The notes below the pieces were generated by a model, which saw only the letters and a list, made by a program, of their open reading frames with translations, searched no databases and was not told the DNA's origin. This document shows, piece by piece, positions 1 to 9,098 of a DNA stretch of 64,000 bases. Source of the stretch: Pseudomonas syringae (GTDB lineage: Bacteria > Pseudomonadota > Gammaproteobacteria > Pseudomonadales > Pseudomonadaceae); NCBI RefSeq assembly GCF_021605415.1, contig NZ_WKEQ01000009.1, forward strand, positions 121,277 through 185,276, in the 5' to 3' direction. A program made the position numbers and the translations under genes. Within the stretch, counting starts at the first letter, position 1, and each line of letters starts with the position of its first letter.

Positions 1-1022
1 GCGTGTGGGATGGAATTGCCAGACGGCGCAGCAGCCCTTACACCGACATGCATGTCTGGGACGGCAGCGGCACCGGGCAGATTCATTTTTCGGCGAGCAG
101 CGTCCACGCTGAAGTGCTCGGTCATATCGTCGAAAACCGCGTGGTGCAAGATGCTTTGCTGGATCGTTTGCACGATTGCGATCTGGGCATGCTCGCCAAT
201 GCGCGACTTGAGCAAATGCGTCGTTCCGGTGACGAGTGGCTGTTGACCCTGGCCGACGGCCGCACGCTGCGTGCACCGCTGGTGATTGCGGCAGACGGCG
301 CCAATTCCGCCGTGCGCCGTCTGACCGGCGTCGCCACCCGCGAGTGGGATTATCTGCACCACGCCATCGTCACCAGCGTGCGCAGCAGCAAGCCGCATCA
401 AATGACGGCGTGGCAACGCTTCACCGATCACGGGCCGCTGGCGTTTCTGCCGCTGGAACGTGAGGGTCGGCAGGACTGGTGTTCGATTGTCTGGTCGACC
501 ACGCCGAGCGAAGCCGAACGGCTGATGGCGCTGGATGACGAGGCGTTTTGCCGTGAGCTGGAGCGCGCGTTCGAAGGCTGCCTCGGTGACGTGATCAGCG
601 CTGACCCGCGCCTGTGCGTGCCGCTGCGTCAGCGTCATGCCAAGCGTTACGTGGCCGAAGGCCTGGCGCTGATCGGCGATGCCGCGCACACCATCCATCC
701 GCTGGCGGGGCAGGGCGTGAACCTGGGATTCCTCGATGCGGCGGTGCTCGCCGAAGTCTTGTTGCAAGCGGTTGAGCGCGGCGAGCGGTTGGCGGATGTG
801 AAAGTGTTGAGCCGTTACGAGCGTCGGCGCATGCCGCACAACTTGGCGCTGATGGCGGCGATGGAAGGCTTCGAGCGCTTGTTCCAGGCCGATCCGCTGC
901 CGCTGCGCTGGTTACGCAATACCGGGTTGAAAATTGTCGAGCAGATGCCAGAGGCCAAGGCATTGTTTGTACGTGAGGCGCTGGGGCTGACCGGCGATCT
1001 CCCAATCCTCGCCAAACCCTGA
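1..1022 (+). CDS. ubiI: UbiI-type FAD-dependent ubiquinone hydroxylase (5' end cut by window edge)
   Basis: The reading frame is open at the left edge, so about 65 N-terminal residues, including the expected FAD-binding GxGxxG turn, are off the window. The visible part carries the family's second motif (ADGANSAVRR, about visible residue 97) and the ribityl-binding motif GDAAHTIHPLAGQG (about 225-240), typical of the UbiH/UbiF/VisC (COQ6) aromatic hydroxylases. These membrane-associated flavoproteins hydroxylate the ubiquinone ring. P. aeruginosa uses UbiI and UbiH together with Coq7, and the UbiI gene lies near gcvTHP as here. The family call is firm; the choice of UbiI over UbiH rests on this synteny. 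A hairpin follows the stop. Confidence 0.8.
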   Translation, partial: VWDGIARRRSSPYTDMHVWDGSGTGQIHFSASSVHAEVLGHIVENRVVQDALLDRLHDCDLGMLANARLEQMRRSGDEWLLTLADGRTLRAPLVIAADGANSAVRRLTGVATREWDYLHHAIVTSVRSSKPHQMTAWQRFTDHGPLAFLPLEREGRQDWCSIVWSTTPSEAERLMALDDEAFCRELERAFEGCLGDVISADPRLCVPLRQRHAKRYVAEGLALIGDAAHTIHPLAGQGVNLGFLDAAVLAEVLLQAVERGERLADVKVLSRYERRRMPHNLALMAAMEGFERLFQADPLPLRWLRNTGLKIVEQMPEAKALFVREALGLTGDLPILAKP

Positions 1023-1030
1023 AAGCCATC

Positions 1031-1070
1031 CACCCCTGTAGGCGCAGGCTGCGGCAGTTCCTACAGGGTG
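1031..1070. repeat. REP-like hairpin after ubiI
   Basis: CACCCCTGTAGG at 1031-1042 is almost exactly complementary to CCTACAGGGTG at 1060-1070, enclosing a GCAGGCTGCGGC loop. The words (TGTAGG, GCAGGCTGC) recur in other intergenic hairpins of this window. It has no following T-tract, so it may act as a 3' stabiliser rather than a classical terminator. Confidence 0.55.
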
Positions 1071-1119
1071 GTCGCGCAACATCTCGTAACGCCTTCGAAC
1101 AGTGTTCGATTGTGGTGGT

Positions 1120-1140
1120 AAATGTGAGTCCTTATCATTT
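1120..1140 (+). promoter_or_regulatory. Fur-box-like site upstream of the iron-binding protein gene
   Basis: The 21 bases form an imperfect palindrome: AAATGTGAG, three bases, then TTATCATTT. The right half matches the Fur 19-mer half-site TTATCATT well and the left half shares 6 of 9 positions. It lies 33 bp upstream of an Fe(III) ABC binding-protein gene, the expected place for iron repression. This is a visual match only. Confidence 0.4.
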
Positions 1141-1172
1141 GGCCCACATTTCCCCATCGAGAGACCGCTCCC

Positions 1173-2177
1173 ATGTTGGCACCCAAGCGTCTTCTGACCG
1201 CACTGGCCCTGACCCTGATCGGCAGCACCGCTGCCCAGGCCGCCGACGAGGTGGTGGTTTACTCCTCGCGCATCGACGAATTGATCAAACCGGTATTCGA
1301 CGCCTACACCGCGAAAACCGGGGTGAAGATCAAATTCATCACCGACAAGGAGGCGCCACTGATGCAGCGGATCAAGGCCGAAGGCGAAAACGCCACCGCC
1401 GACCTGCTGCTGACCGTCGATGCCGGCAACCTGTGGCAAGCCGAGCAGATGGGCATCCTTCAGCCGTTCACCTCCAGCACCATCGACAGCAACATTCCGT
1501 CGCAATATCGCTCATCCACTCACGCCTGGACGGGTCTGAGCCTGCGTGCGCGCACCATCGCCTATTCGACCGACCGGGTGAAAGCGGGCGAGCTGACCAC
1601 TTACGAAGCGCTTGCCGACAAGAACTGGGAAGGGCGGCTGTGCCTGCGTACGGCGAAGAAGGTCTACAACCAGTCACTGACCGCCACCATGATCGAAGTC
1701 CACGGCGCGCCGCAGACCGAGAAAATCCTCAAGGGCTGGGTCAACAACCTGTCTACCGACGTCTTCTCCGACGACGTCGCCGTGCTCGAAGCGATTGCCG
1801 CCGGCCAGTGCGACGTCGGCATCGTCAATACCTATTACTACGGTCGCCTGCACAAGCAAAAGCCGGATCTGCCAGTGAAACTGTTCTGGCCGAACCAGGC
1901 GGATCGCGGTGTGCACGTCAATTTGTCGGGCATCGGTTTGACCAAACATGCACCGCATCCGGAGGCGGCCAAGGCGTTGGTGGAGTGGATGACCACCCCG
2001 GAAGCACAGAAGATTTTTGCTGATGTGAACCAGGAATTCCCGGCCAACCCGGCCGTGAAACCTTCCGATGAAGTGGCGGCGTGGGGGCAGTTCGTGGCCG
2101 ATACGTTGCCAGTGGAAGTGGCGGGTAAGCGCCAGGCTGAAGCGATTCGGATGATGGATCGGGCCGGTTGGAACTGA
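1173..2177 (+). CDS. Fe(III) ABC transporter substrate-binding protein (FbpA/AfuA type)
   Basis: A 334-residue periplasmic binding protein. Residues 1-24 are a clear Sec signal (basic MLAPKR, hydrophobic core, cleavage after AQA), followed by VVVYSSRID and a type II binding-protein fold. The tyrosine cluster NTYYYGR near residue 222 is the kind of tyrosine pair that coordinates ferric iron in FbpA/FutA proteins. GAGAG precedes the ATG. The fused permease starts 124 bp downstream across a REP hairpin; no ATPase gene is adjacent, so the ATPase must be encoded elsewhere. A Fur-like site upstream suggests iron repression. PAO1 has the same pair (PA5217-PA5216) next to gcvT1. Confidence 0.88.
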   Translation: MLAPKRLLTALALTLIGSTAAQAADEVVVYSSRIDELIKPVFDAYTAKTGVKIKFITDKEAPLMQRIKAEGENATADLLLTVDAGNLWQAEQMGILQPFTSSTIDSNIPSQYRSSTHAWTGLSLRARTIAYSTDRVKAGELTTYEALADKNWEGRLCLRTAKKVYNQSLTATMIEVHGAPQTEKILKGWVNNLSTDVFSDDVAVLEAIAAGQCDVGIVNTYYYGRLHKQKPDLPVKLFWPNQADRGVHVNLSGIGLTKHAPHPEAAKALVEWMTTPEAQKIFADVNQEFPANPAVKPSDEVAAWGQFVADTLPVEVAGKRQAEAIRMMDRAGWN

Positions 2178-2198
2178 GTTTATTGTTTTAACAACGCG

Positions 2199-2263
2199 AA
2201 AGATCGCAGCTTTCGGGAGCTCCTACACTTGATCTGTAGGGCTGCCGAAGGCTGCGATCTTTT
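2199..2263. repeat. REP palindrome between binding protein and permease genes
   Basis: AAAGATCGCAGC at 2199-2210 pairs with GCTGCGATCTTT at 2251-2262, around GGAGCTCCTAC and TGTAGG words. This is the classic Pseudomonas REP sequence. Similar copies follow gcvH and gcvP. It probably lowers expression of the permease relative to the binding protein. Confidence 0.8.
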
Positions 2264-2301
2264 GCGTTCTCCTCACTCTCCACCCTTTCTCGCACGAGAG
2301 C

Positions 2302-3924
2302 TTGTCTTTGGCCCACCCCGCCCAACGCCGCTGGTATCCCATCGTCTTCGCCATCGCCGCTCTGGTGCTGCTGCCCCTCAGCGTCCTGCTGCTGTCGTGG
2401 CAAACCATTGATGCGCAAATCTGGTCGCACCTGTGGGAAACCCAGATGCCGCGCCTGCTGGGCAACACCCTGACACTGGTGATCGGCGTCGGTGCCGGCG
2501 TGACGTTACTGGGCGTGAGTCTGGCCTGGCTCACCAGCCTCTGCGAATTTCCCGGCCGGCGCTGGCTCGATTGGGCGCTGATGCTGCCGTTTGCGATCCC
2601 GGCTTACGTGCTGGCCTTCGTCTTCGTTGGCTTGCTGGATTTCGCCGGCCCGGTGCAAACCCTGCTGCGCGAAGTGTTCGGCAGCGGCTTGCGCCTGCCC
2701 CGGGTGCGCTCGACTGGCGGGGTGATTGTGGTGCTGGTGCTGGTTTTTTATCCCTACGTCTATCTGTTGGCGCGCACCGCGTTTCTCGCCCAAGGCAAAG
2801 GTTTGATGGAAGCGGCGCGGGTGTTGGGGCAATCGCCGTGGCAGGCATTCTGGCGTGTGGCGTTGCCGATGGCGCGACCGGCCATCGGTGCAGGCGTGGC
2901 GTTGGCACTGATGGAAACCCTGGCGGATTTCGGTGCTGTGTCGGTGTTCAACTTCGACACGTTCACCACCGCCATCTACAAAACCTGGTACGGCTTCTTC
3001 AGCCTGTCCAGCGCCGCGCAACTGGCCAGCCTGTTGCTGCTGGTGGTGATGCTCGTTCTCTACGGCGAGCGCCGTGCCCGTGGCGCAAATCGGGCGAGTA
3101 ACGAACGCCCGCGCGTGAAAGCGCTGTATCACCTGCGTGGAATCAAGGCATTTGCGGCGACGGGCTGGTGCGCCTTGGTGTTCGCCTGTGCGTTCGTCAT
3201 TCCCGTGCTGCAATTGGTGGTGTGGTTCTGGCAGCGCGGGCGCTTCGATCTGGATGAACGCTACACCGGACTGATTGTTCACACGCTTTATCTGGGCGCG
3301 ATGGCCGCATTGATCACTGTGAGTGTCGCGCTGCTGCTCGCGTTTGCTGGTCGACTGGCGCCGACCCGGGCCATCCGCTCCGGGGTCAGTCTGGCCAATC
3401 TCGGCTATGCCTTGCCCGGATCGGTGCTGGCGGTGTCGATCATGCTGGCGTTCAGTTATCTGGATCGAGAACTGGTGATCCCGTTGTCGGGCTGGCTGGG
3501 TGGAACCGGCAAGCCGTTGCTGTTGGGCAGCCTGTCGGCCTTGTTACTGGCGTATCTGGTGCGGTTTATTGCGGTGGCGTATGGGCCGCTCGAAAGTAGC
3601 CTGGCGCGTATACGGCCATCTTTGCCCGAAGCGGCACGCAGTCTGGGTGTCAGTGGGCCGCGACTGTTTTTCAAAGTGTATCTGCCGCTGTTGCTGCCGG
3701 GCACCTTGAGCGCGGCCTTGCTGGTGTTCGTCGATGTGCTCAAGGAAATGCCCGCCACCCTGCTGATGCGCCCGTTCGGCTGGGACACGCTGGCCGTGCG
3801 CATCTTTGAAATGACCAGCGAAGGCGAATGGGCGCGGGCGTCGCTGCCGGCCCTGACCCTGGTGCTGGTCGGATTGTTGCCGGTCGTCGGCCTGATCCGT
3901 CGCTCGGCGCATCGAAACACTTAG
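2302..3924 (+). CDS. Fused iron ABC transporter permease (FbpB type)
   Basis: A 540-residue inner-membrane protein made of two fused permease halves. Each half has the cytoplasmic EAA loop that contacts the ATPase: EAARVLGQSPWQAFW near residue 170 and EAARSLGVSGPRLFF near 444, each followed by a helix-rich stretch. About twelve hydrophobic segments are visible. This two-in-one layout is typical of Fe(III) permeases of the FbpB/SfuB group. The start is TTG at 2302, preceded by GAGAG; no ATG sits closer to the first membrane segment. It pairs with the binding protein upstream; the ATPase is missing locally. Confidence 0.85.
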   Translation: MSLAHPAQRRWYPIVFAIAALVLLPLSVLLLSWQTIDAQIWSHLWETQMPRLLGNTLTLVIGVGAGVTLLGVSLAWLTSLCEFPGRRWLDWALMLPFAIPAYVLAFVFVGLLDFAGPVQTLLREVFGSGLRLPRVRSTGGVIVVLVLVFYPYVYLLARTAFLAQGKGLMEAARVLGQSPWQAFWRVALPMARPAIGAGVALALMETLADFGAVSVFNFDTFTTAIYKTWYGFFSLSSAAQLASLLLLVVMLVLYGERRARGANRASNERPRVKALYHLRGIKAFAATGWCALVFACAFVIPVLQLVVWFWQRGRFDLDERYTGLIVHTLYLGAMAALITVSVALLLAFAGRLAPTRAIRSGVSLANLGYALPGSVLAVSIMLAFSYLDRELVIPLSGWLGGTGKPLLLGSLSALLLAYLVRFIAVAYGPLESSLARIRPSLPEAARSLGVSGPRLFFKVYLPLLLPGTLSAALLVFVDVLKEMPATLLMRPFGWDTLAVRIFEMTSEGEWARASLPALTLVLVGLLPVVGLIRRSAHRNT

Positions 3925-4079
3925 TCGTCAGTCCTGAATCATGCGGCTACAATGCGCGGCATTCGGTGCGGTTCGTCTGACAGACTTTTTCGCTGAGATC
4001 GACTGCAAGCCTTGTTTTGCCGGGTTTTCGTCGTTGCAGCGGCTGTCCGCACCTTCGCCACGCCCGGAAGGAGAAACCC

Positions 4080-5162
4080 ATGGGACAGCGTACGCCTCTG
4101 TATGACCTTCATCTCGCTCTCGGCGCGAAGATGGTCGATTTTGGCGGTTGGGACATGCCTTTGCACTACGGCTCGCAGGTCGAGGAACACCATCAGGTGC
4201 GCCGCGATTGCGGGGTGTTCGATGTTTCCCACATGACCGTGATCGATGTCACCGGCGCCCAGGCCAAGGCCTGGCTTCAGCAATTGCTGGCCAATGACGT
4301 CGAACGCTTGGCCGAGCCCGGCCGCGCGCTCTATAGCACCATGCTCAACGAGCGCGGCGGCATCGTCGACGACATGATCGTCTATCGCCTCGATGACGCT
4401 TATCGTCTGGTGGTCAATGCGTCCACCCGCGATCAGGATCTGGCCTGGATGCAGGCGCATCTCGAGGGCTACGACGTTCAATTGCACGAGCGCGCCGAAC
4501 TGGCAATGCTCGCGATTCAAGGCCCGCAAGCCCGAAACAGGATCGCCGAACTGGTGACCCAGTCCCGCGCCAGCCTGATCCAGCAGCTCAAGCCATTCGA
4601 AGGCCGCGCCGACGGCGACTGGTTTATCGCGCGCACCGGCTATACCGGTGAAGACGGCCTCGAAATCGTCCTGCCGGCCGATCAGGCGCCGGGTTTTTTC
4701 AACGACCTCGTTGGCGCGGGAATATCTCCGATTGGTCTTGGTGCGCGCGATACCTTGCGCGTCGAGGCCGGCATGAACCTCTACGGTCAGGACATTCATC
4801 AGGACATTTCGCCGCTGGCCTCGAACATGGCCTGGAGCATCGCCTGGCAACCGGTGTCGCGACAGTTCATCGGTCGCAGCGCTCTGGAGGCGGAAAAAGC
4901 CGCTGGCGTACAGCACAAACTGGTCGGTCTGGTGCTGGAGGAGCGCGGGGTTCTGCGCGCTCATCAAGTTGTCCGGATCGCCGATGTTGGCGAAGGGGAG
5001 ATCACCAGTGGTAGTTTCTCTCCTACGCTTAGCAAGTCGATTGCCCTGGCGCGTGTACCGATGGCAACTGCCGACCGCGCCGAAGTGGAAATCCGTGGCA
5101 AGTGGTATCCGGTACGTGTGGTCAGACCGACTTTCGTACGCCATGGCAAAACCTTGATCTAA
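4080..5162 (+). CDS. gcvT: Glycine cleavage T protein (aminomethyltransferase)
   Basis: A 360-residue GcvT. It takes the aminomethyl group from lipoyl-GcvH and, with tetrahydrofolate, releases ammonia and forms 5,10-methylene-THF. The N-terminus (TPLYDLHLALGAKMVDFGGWDMP), the folate-binding core around DVSHMT and LYSTMLNERGGIVDDM, and the C-terminal KSIALARVP segment are all typical. The frame is open to 4017, but the ATG at 4080 has a strong AAGGAG ribosome site and matches the family start. gcvH follows 49 bp later in the same orientation. A TACAAT box at 3948-3953 could be a -10 element, with no convincing -35. Confidence 0.95.
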   Translation: MGQRTPLYDLHLALGAKMVDFGGWDMPLHYGSQVEEHHQVRRDCGVFDVSHMTVIDVTGAQAKAWLQQLLANDVERLAEPGRALYSTMLNERGGIVDDMIVYRLDDAYRLVVNASTRDQDLAWMQAHLEGYDVQLHERAELAMLAIQGPQARNRIAELVTQSRASLIQQLKPFEGRADGDWFIARTGYTGEDGLEIVLPADQAPGFFNDLVGAGISPIGLGARDTLRVEAGMNLYGQDIHQDISPLASNMAWSIAWQPVSRQFIGRSALEAEKAAGVQHKLVGLVLEERGVLRAHQVVRIADVGEGEITSGSFSPTLSKSIALARVPMATADRAEVEIRGKWYPVRVVRPTFVRHGKTLI

Positions 5163-5211
5163 CCTTTTCCGGCGGGCACGACCGCTGACCTAATTGTTGA
5201 GGACACCGAAC

Positions 5212-5595
5212 ATGAGCAATATCCCCGCCGAACTGCGTTTTGCCGAAAGTCACGAATGGGCGCGTCTGGAAGCCGACGGCACCGTCACAGTGGGCATCAG
5301 CGATCACGCGCAGGAAGCGCTGGGTGATGTGGTGTTTGTTGAGTTGACTGAAGTCGGCAAGGTTTTCTCTGCCGGTGATCAGTCCGGTGTGGTTGAGTCG
5401 GTGAAAGCGGCCTCCGATATTTATTCGCCGATCAGCGGTGAAGTCATCGCGATCAATGAAGAACTGGCCAATTCGCCGGAAGAGCTTAACAACGCGCCGT
5501 ATGAGGCCTGGATCTTCAAGATCAAGCCAAGCGACGCGTCCGAGCTGGACAAGCTGCTCGATGCGGCGGGTTACAAGGCTGCCATTGGCGAGTAA
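5212..5595 (+). CDS. gcvH: Glycine cleavage H protein (lipoyl carrier)
   Basis: A 127-residue lipoyl-domain protein that shuttles the aminomethyl intermediate between GcvP, GcvT and the L protein. The lipoylation lysine is K65 in ESVKAASD, and the family signature [21 protein letters not shown] stretch precedes it (here LTEVG). The ATG at 5212 follows TTGAGGACA. It is co-oriented with gcvT, and a strong terminator follows 22 bp after the stop, so gcvTH can be a transcription unit separate from gcvP. Confidence 0.96.
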   Translation: MSNIPAELRFAESHEWARLEADGTVTVGISDHAQEALGDVVFVELTEVGKVFSAGDQSGVVESVKAASDIYSPISGEVIAINEELANSPEELNNAPYEAWIFKIKPSDASELDKLLDAAGYKAAIGE

Positions 5596-5617
5596 GTTTT
5601 TCGTGTGAACTCAAAAG

Positions 5618-5642
5618 CCCCGATTTTTTCGGGGTTTTTTTT
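5618..5642 (+). terminator. Rho-independent terminator after gcvH
   Basis: CCCCG at 5618-5622 and CGGGG at 5630-5634 form a stem around ATTTTTT, followed by eight T. It separates gcvTH from gcvP. Confidence 0.85.
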
Positions 5643-5649
5643 CGAAGAT

Positions 5650-5682
5650 CAAAAGATCGCTGCCGAAGGCCGCGATCTTTTG
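5650..5682. repeat. Short REP hairpin between gcvH and gcvP
   Basis: CAAAAGATCGC at 5650-5660 is the exact reverse complement of GCGATCTTTTG at 5672-5682. It shares the GATCGC...GCGATC ends with the REPs at 2199 and 8635. Confidence 0.75.
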
Positions 5683-5756
5683 ACTTTCAGGGTGACTGCT
5701 ATGCTGGTTTGACCGTGATGCATTGACGCCGAGCGCCAGACCAGAGAGAGCCCGTC

Positions 5757-8630
5757 ATGTCCCAGTTGCCGTCCCTGAGCCAGTTACGCGACCCCCATGC
5801 TTTCCTGCGCCGCCACCTCGGCCCCGACGCTGCCGAGCAGCAGGCGATGCTCGACAGCCTCGGCCTCGGCAGCCGGGTCGAATTGATCGAGCAGACCGTG
5901 CCACCGGGCATCCGCTTCAACCGCGCACTGGAGTTGCCGCCGGCACTCGACGAGCAAGCAGCGCTGGCCAGACTGCGCGGCTATGCCGAGCAGAACCAGG
6001 TCTGGACCAGCCTGATCGGCATGGGCTACCACGGCACCCTCACGCCGACCGTCATCTTGCGCAACGTGCTGGAAAATCCAGGCTGGTACACCGCGTACAC
6101 GCCCTATCAACCGGAAATCGCCCAGGGTCGGCTCGAGGCGCTGCTCAACTTCCAGCAACTGACCATCGACCTCACCGGCCTCGAACTGGCGAATGCCTCG
6201 CTGCTGGACGAAGCCACTGCCGCCGCGGAAGCCATGGCCTTGGCGAAGCGTGTCGCCAAATCGAAGAGCAACCTGTTTTTCGTCGACGAAAACTGTCATC
6301 CGCAAACCATTTCCGTGGTGCAGACCCGCGCCGAAGGCTTCGGCTTCGAGCTGATCGTCGACGCTGTGGATAACTTGAAGCAGCACGACGTGTTCGGCGC
6401 GCTGCTGCAATATCCCGATACTCACGGCGAGATCCGCGATCTGCGCCCGTTGATCGATCAGCTGCACGCACAACAGGCGCTGGCCTGCGTCGCGACCGAT
6501 CTGTTGAGCCTTTTACTGCTGACCCCGCCGGGCGAACTCGGCGCCGACGTGGTGTTCGGGTCATCCCAGCGTTTTGGTGTGCCGATGGGCTACGGCGGGC
6601 CTCATGCGGCGTTTTTCGCCAGTCGTGAGGAATACAAACGAGCAATTCCCGGACGCATCATCGGCGTGTCGAAAGACGCTCGCGGCGACGTCGCGCTGCG
6701 CATGGCCCTGCAAACCCGTGAGCAACACATCCGCCGGGAGAAGGCCAATTCGAACATCTGCACCGCCCAGGTGCTGCTCGCCAACATCGCCAGTTGTTAC
6801 GCGGTTTACCACGGCCCGGAAGGGCTCAAACGAATCGCCCAGCGCGTGCATCGTCTGACCTGCATTCTGGCGGCGGGGCTGGAACGCCACGGTATTCAGC
6901 GGCTAAACGCGCAATTTTTCGACACCCTGACCCTGGACGTCGGCGGCGCGCAAACGGCGATCATCGAAAGCGCCCGGGCCGCCCAAATCAACCTGCGCAT
7001 TCTCGGGCGCGGGCGATTGGGCCTGAGTCTCGACGAAACCTGCGATGAAACCACCGTCGCCCAATTGTTCGACGTGCTGCTCGGCGCCGATCACGGCTTG
7101 AGCGTCGAGGATCTTGATGGCGAACCTTTGTCGTCCGGGATCCCGGTCGATCTGCAAAGGCGCACGCCGTACCTGCGCCATCCGGTGTTCAACGCTCACC
7201 ACAGCGAAACCGAAATGCTGCGCTACCTCAAGCAACTGGAAAACAAGGATCTGGCGCTCAACCAGTCGATGATCCCGTTGGGTTCCTGCACGATGAAACT
7301 CAACGCCACCAGCGAAATGATTCCGATCACCTGGCCGCAATTCGCCAATCTGCATCCATTTGTGCCCCGGGAGCAGGCGGCGGGTTATACGCTGATGATC
7401 GAAGAATTGGAGCGTTGGCTCTGCGCGATCACCGGGTTCGATGCCATCTGCATGCAGCCCAACTCCGGCGCTCAGGGCGAGTACGCAGGGCTGTTGGCGA
7501 TTCGCAAATACCACGAAAGCCGCCAGCAGGGCGGGCGGGATATTTGCCTGATTCCATCGTCGGCTCACGGTACCAATCCGGCATCGGCGCAAATGGCCGG
7601 GATGCGCGTGGTCATCGTCGAGTGCGACGAGGCGGGCAACGTCGATCTTGAGGATCTGAAAGCCAAGGCTGCCGAGTCCAACGACAGACTGTCGTGCCTG
7701 ATGGCCACGTACCCGTCGACCCACGGCGTGTACGAAGAAGGCATCAGTGAAATCTGCGACGTTATCCACAAGCACGGCGGCCAGGTGTACATGGACGGTG
7801 CCAACCTTAACGCGCAAGTAGGATTGACCCGGCCCGCCGACATCGGCGCCGACGTCTCGCACATGAATCTGCACAAGACGTTCTGCATTCCCCACGGTGG
7901 CGGTGGGCCGGGCATGGGGCCGATTGGTGTGCGCGCGCATCTGGCGCCATTTGTGGCCAACCACCCGGTGGTACCGATCGATGGCCCGCAGCCGCAGAAC
8001 GGCGCGGTCAGTGCGGCGCCGTGGGGCAGTGCGAGCATTTTGCCGATCAGCTGGATGTACATCGCCATGATGGGGCCGCAACTGGCGGACGCCAGCGAAG
8101 TGGCGATCCTGGCGGCGAATTACGTGGCACAGCATTTGTCGGGGGCTTTTCCGGTGCTGTACACCGGCCGTAACGGGCGAGTGGCCCACGAATGCATTCT
8201 CGATTTGCGGCCGCTCAAGGCACAAACCGGTATCAGCGAGGAGGACGTGGCAAAACGGCTGATGGATTACGGTTTCCATGCACCGACCATGTCATTTCCA
8301 GTGCCTGGGACTTTGATGGTCGAACCGACCGAAAGCGAGTCAAAGGCTGAGCTGGATCGCTTCATTGGCGCCATGTTGCGTATCCGCGCCGAAATCACCG
8401 AAGTGCAGAACGGCACCTGGCCGGCGGAAGACAACCCGCTCAAACGTGCACCGCATACCCTGGCCGATGTCACCGGTGTGTGGGAGCGGCCATATAGCAT
8501 CGAGCAAGGCGTGACGCCGGATGCGCATACCCGGTTGCACAAGTATTGGCCGGCGGTGAACCGCGTCGACAATGTGTACGGCGACCGCAATCTGTATTGC
8601 GCGTGCGTGCCGGTGGAGGATTACCGCTGA
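5757..8630 (+). CDS. gcvP: Glycine dehydrogenase (decarboxylating), P protein
   Basis: A 957-residue single-chain P protein, the normal length. It decarboxylates glycine with PLP and loads the aminomethyl group on GcvH. The PLP lysine is K707 in [15 protein letters not shown]; the N-terminal [16 protein letters not shown] and central [16 protein letters not shown] segments are intact. AGAGAG lies upstream of the ATG. gcvP is 161 bp beyond gcvH with a terminator and REP in between, so it probably has its own promoter or depends on read-through. Confidence 0.96.
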   Translation: MSQLPSLSQLRDPHAFLRRHLGPDAAEQQAMLDSLGLGSRVELIEQTVPPGIRFNRALELPPALDEQAALARLRGYAEQNQVWTSLIGMGYHGTLTPTVILRNVLENPGWYTAYTPYQPEIAQGRLEALLNFQQLTIDLTGLELANASLLDEATAAAEAMALAKRVAKSKSNLFFVDENCHPQTISVVQTRAEGFGFELIVDAVDNLKQHDVFGALLQYPDTHGEIRDLRPLIDQLHAQQALACVATDLLSLLLLTPPGELGADVVFGSSQRFGVPMGYGGPHAAFFASREEYKRAIPGRIIGVSKDARGDVALRMALQTREQHIRREKANSNICTAQVLLANIASCYAVYHGPEGLKRIAQRVHRLTCILAAGLERHGIQRLNAQFFDTLTLDVGGAQTAIIESARAAQINLRILGRGRLGLSLDETCDETTVAQLFDVLLGADHGLSVEDLDGEPLSSGIPVDLQRRTPYLRHPVFNAHHSETEMLRYLKQLENKDLALNQSMIPLGSCTMKLNATSEMIPITWPQFANLHPFVPREQAAGYTLMIEELERWLCAITGFDAICMQPNSGAQGEYAGLLAIRKYHESRQQGGRDICLIPSSAHGTNPASAQMAGMRVVIVECDEAGNVDLEDLKAKAAESNDRLSCLMATYPSTHGVYEEGISEICDVIHKHGGQVYMDGANLNAQVGLTRPADIGADVSHMNLHKTFCIPHGGGGPGMGPIGVRAHLAPFVANHPVVPIDGPQPQNGAVSAAPWGSASILPISWMYIAMMGPQLADASEVAILAANYVAQHLSGAFPVLYTGRNGRVAHECILDLRPLKAQTGISEEDVAKRLMDYGFHAPTMSFPVPGTLMVEPTESESKAELDRFIGAMLRIRAEITEVQNGTWPAEDNPLKRAPHTLADVTGVWERPYSIEQGVTPDAHTRLHKYWPAVNRVDNVYGDRNLYCACVPVEDYR

Positions 8631-8634
8631 AGAT

Positions 8635-8705
8635 CAAAAGATCGCAGCCTCCGGCAACGCCTACACACGATTACTGTAGGCACTGCCGCAGGCTGCGATC
8701 TTTTG
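8635..8705. repeat. REP palindrome after gcvP
   Basis: CAAAAGATCGCAGCCT at 8635-8650 pairs with AGGCTGCGATCTTTTG at 8690-8705; inner words CTACA and TGTAG also pair. It lies between convergent gcvP and the DUF2388 gene and may serve as a bidirectional 3' end. Confidence 0.8.
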
Positions 8706-8712
8706 CTTTTGA

Positions 8713-9030
8713 TTATTCCGACGCCACGGCGTTTTTCGCCAGGATCGCGTTCGCCAGTTCCATGTCCGTGGCCTGTAAGCCCGGGTTGTCGGCGCGGACT
8801 TTTTGCATGGCGGCTTCAAGATACGGGCCGCGGATGCCGCCGTCGCTGGCGACGAAGCTGCCGGCGTCGTCTTGGGCGGCGACGACCAGTTTATGATCCT
8901 TGAAGGTCAGGTAAGTCGAACCGGTCGTGGCGCCGGAGGAGATGACGTTACGCCAAAAGCTGTCGGCCATGGCCGAACCAACAGGCAGGGACAGCAGCGC
9001 GACGGTGGCGACAGCGAATTTGAAACGCAT
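8713..9030 (-). CDS. DUF2388 domain secreted protein
   Basis: A 105-residue protein with an N-terminal signal peptide (hydrophobic residues 4-20, cleavage after AMA). The mature part, with STYLTFKDHKLVVAAQDDAG and GIRGPYLEAAMQKVR, matches the DUF2388 family found in many pseudomonads, often in small clusters of paralogues. Function is unknown; a periplasmic role is inferred only from the signal. The ATG has GGAG upstream on the minus strand. It is convergent with gcvP. Confidence 0.8.
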   Translation of the reverse strand: MRFKFAVATVALLSLPVGSAMADSFWRNVISSGATTGSTYLTFKDHKLVVAAQDDAGSFVASDGGIRGPYLEAAMQKVRADNPGLQATDMELANAILAKNAVASE

Positions 9031-9098
9031 GGGGTGACTCCGTGGAGGATTGACTACGGCGTTGGATAGCCATTGAGCGGATCGAGTTCCGTGATCGC

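Noticed and set aside
3925..4079. Possible glycine riboswitch before gcvT
   Set aside because: The short leader lacks the conserved tandem aptamer words and pairing expected of glycine riboswitches; only a TACAAT box was seen.
6903..8279. 458-codon minus-strand frame inside gcvP
   Set aside because: Shadow frame of a long GC-rich gene; no recognisable protein features.
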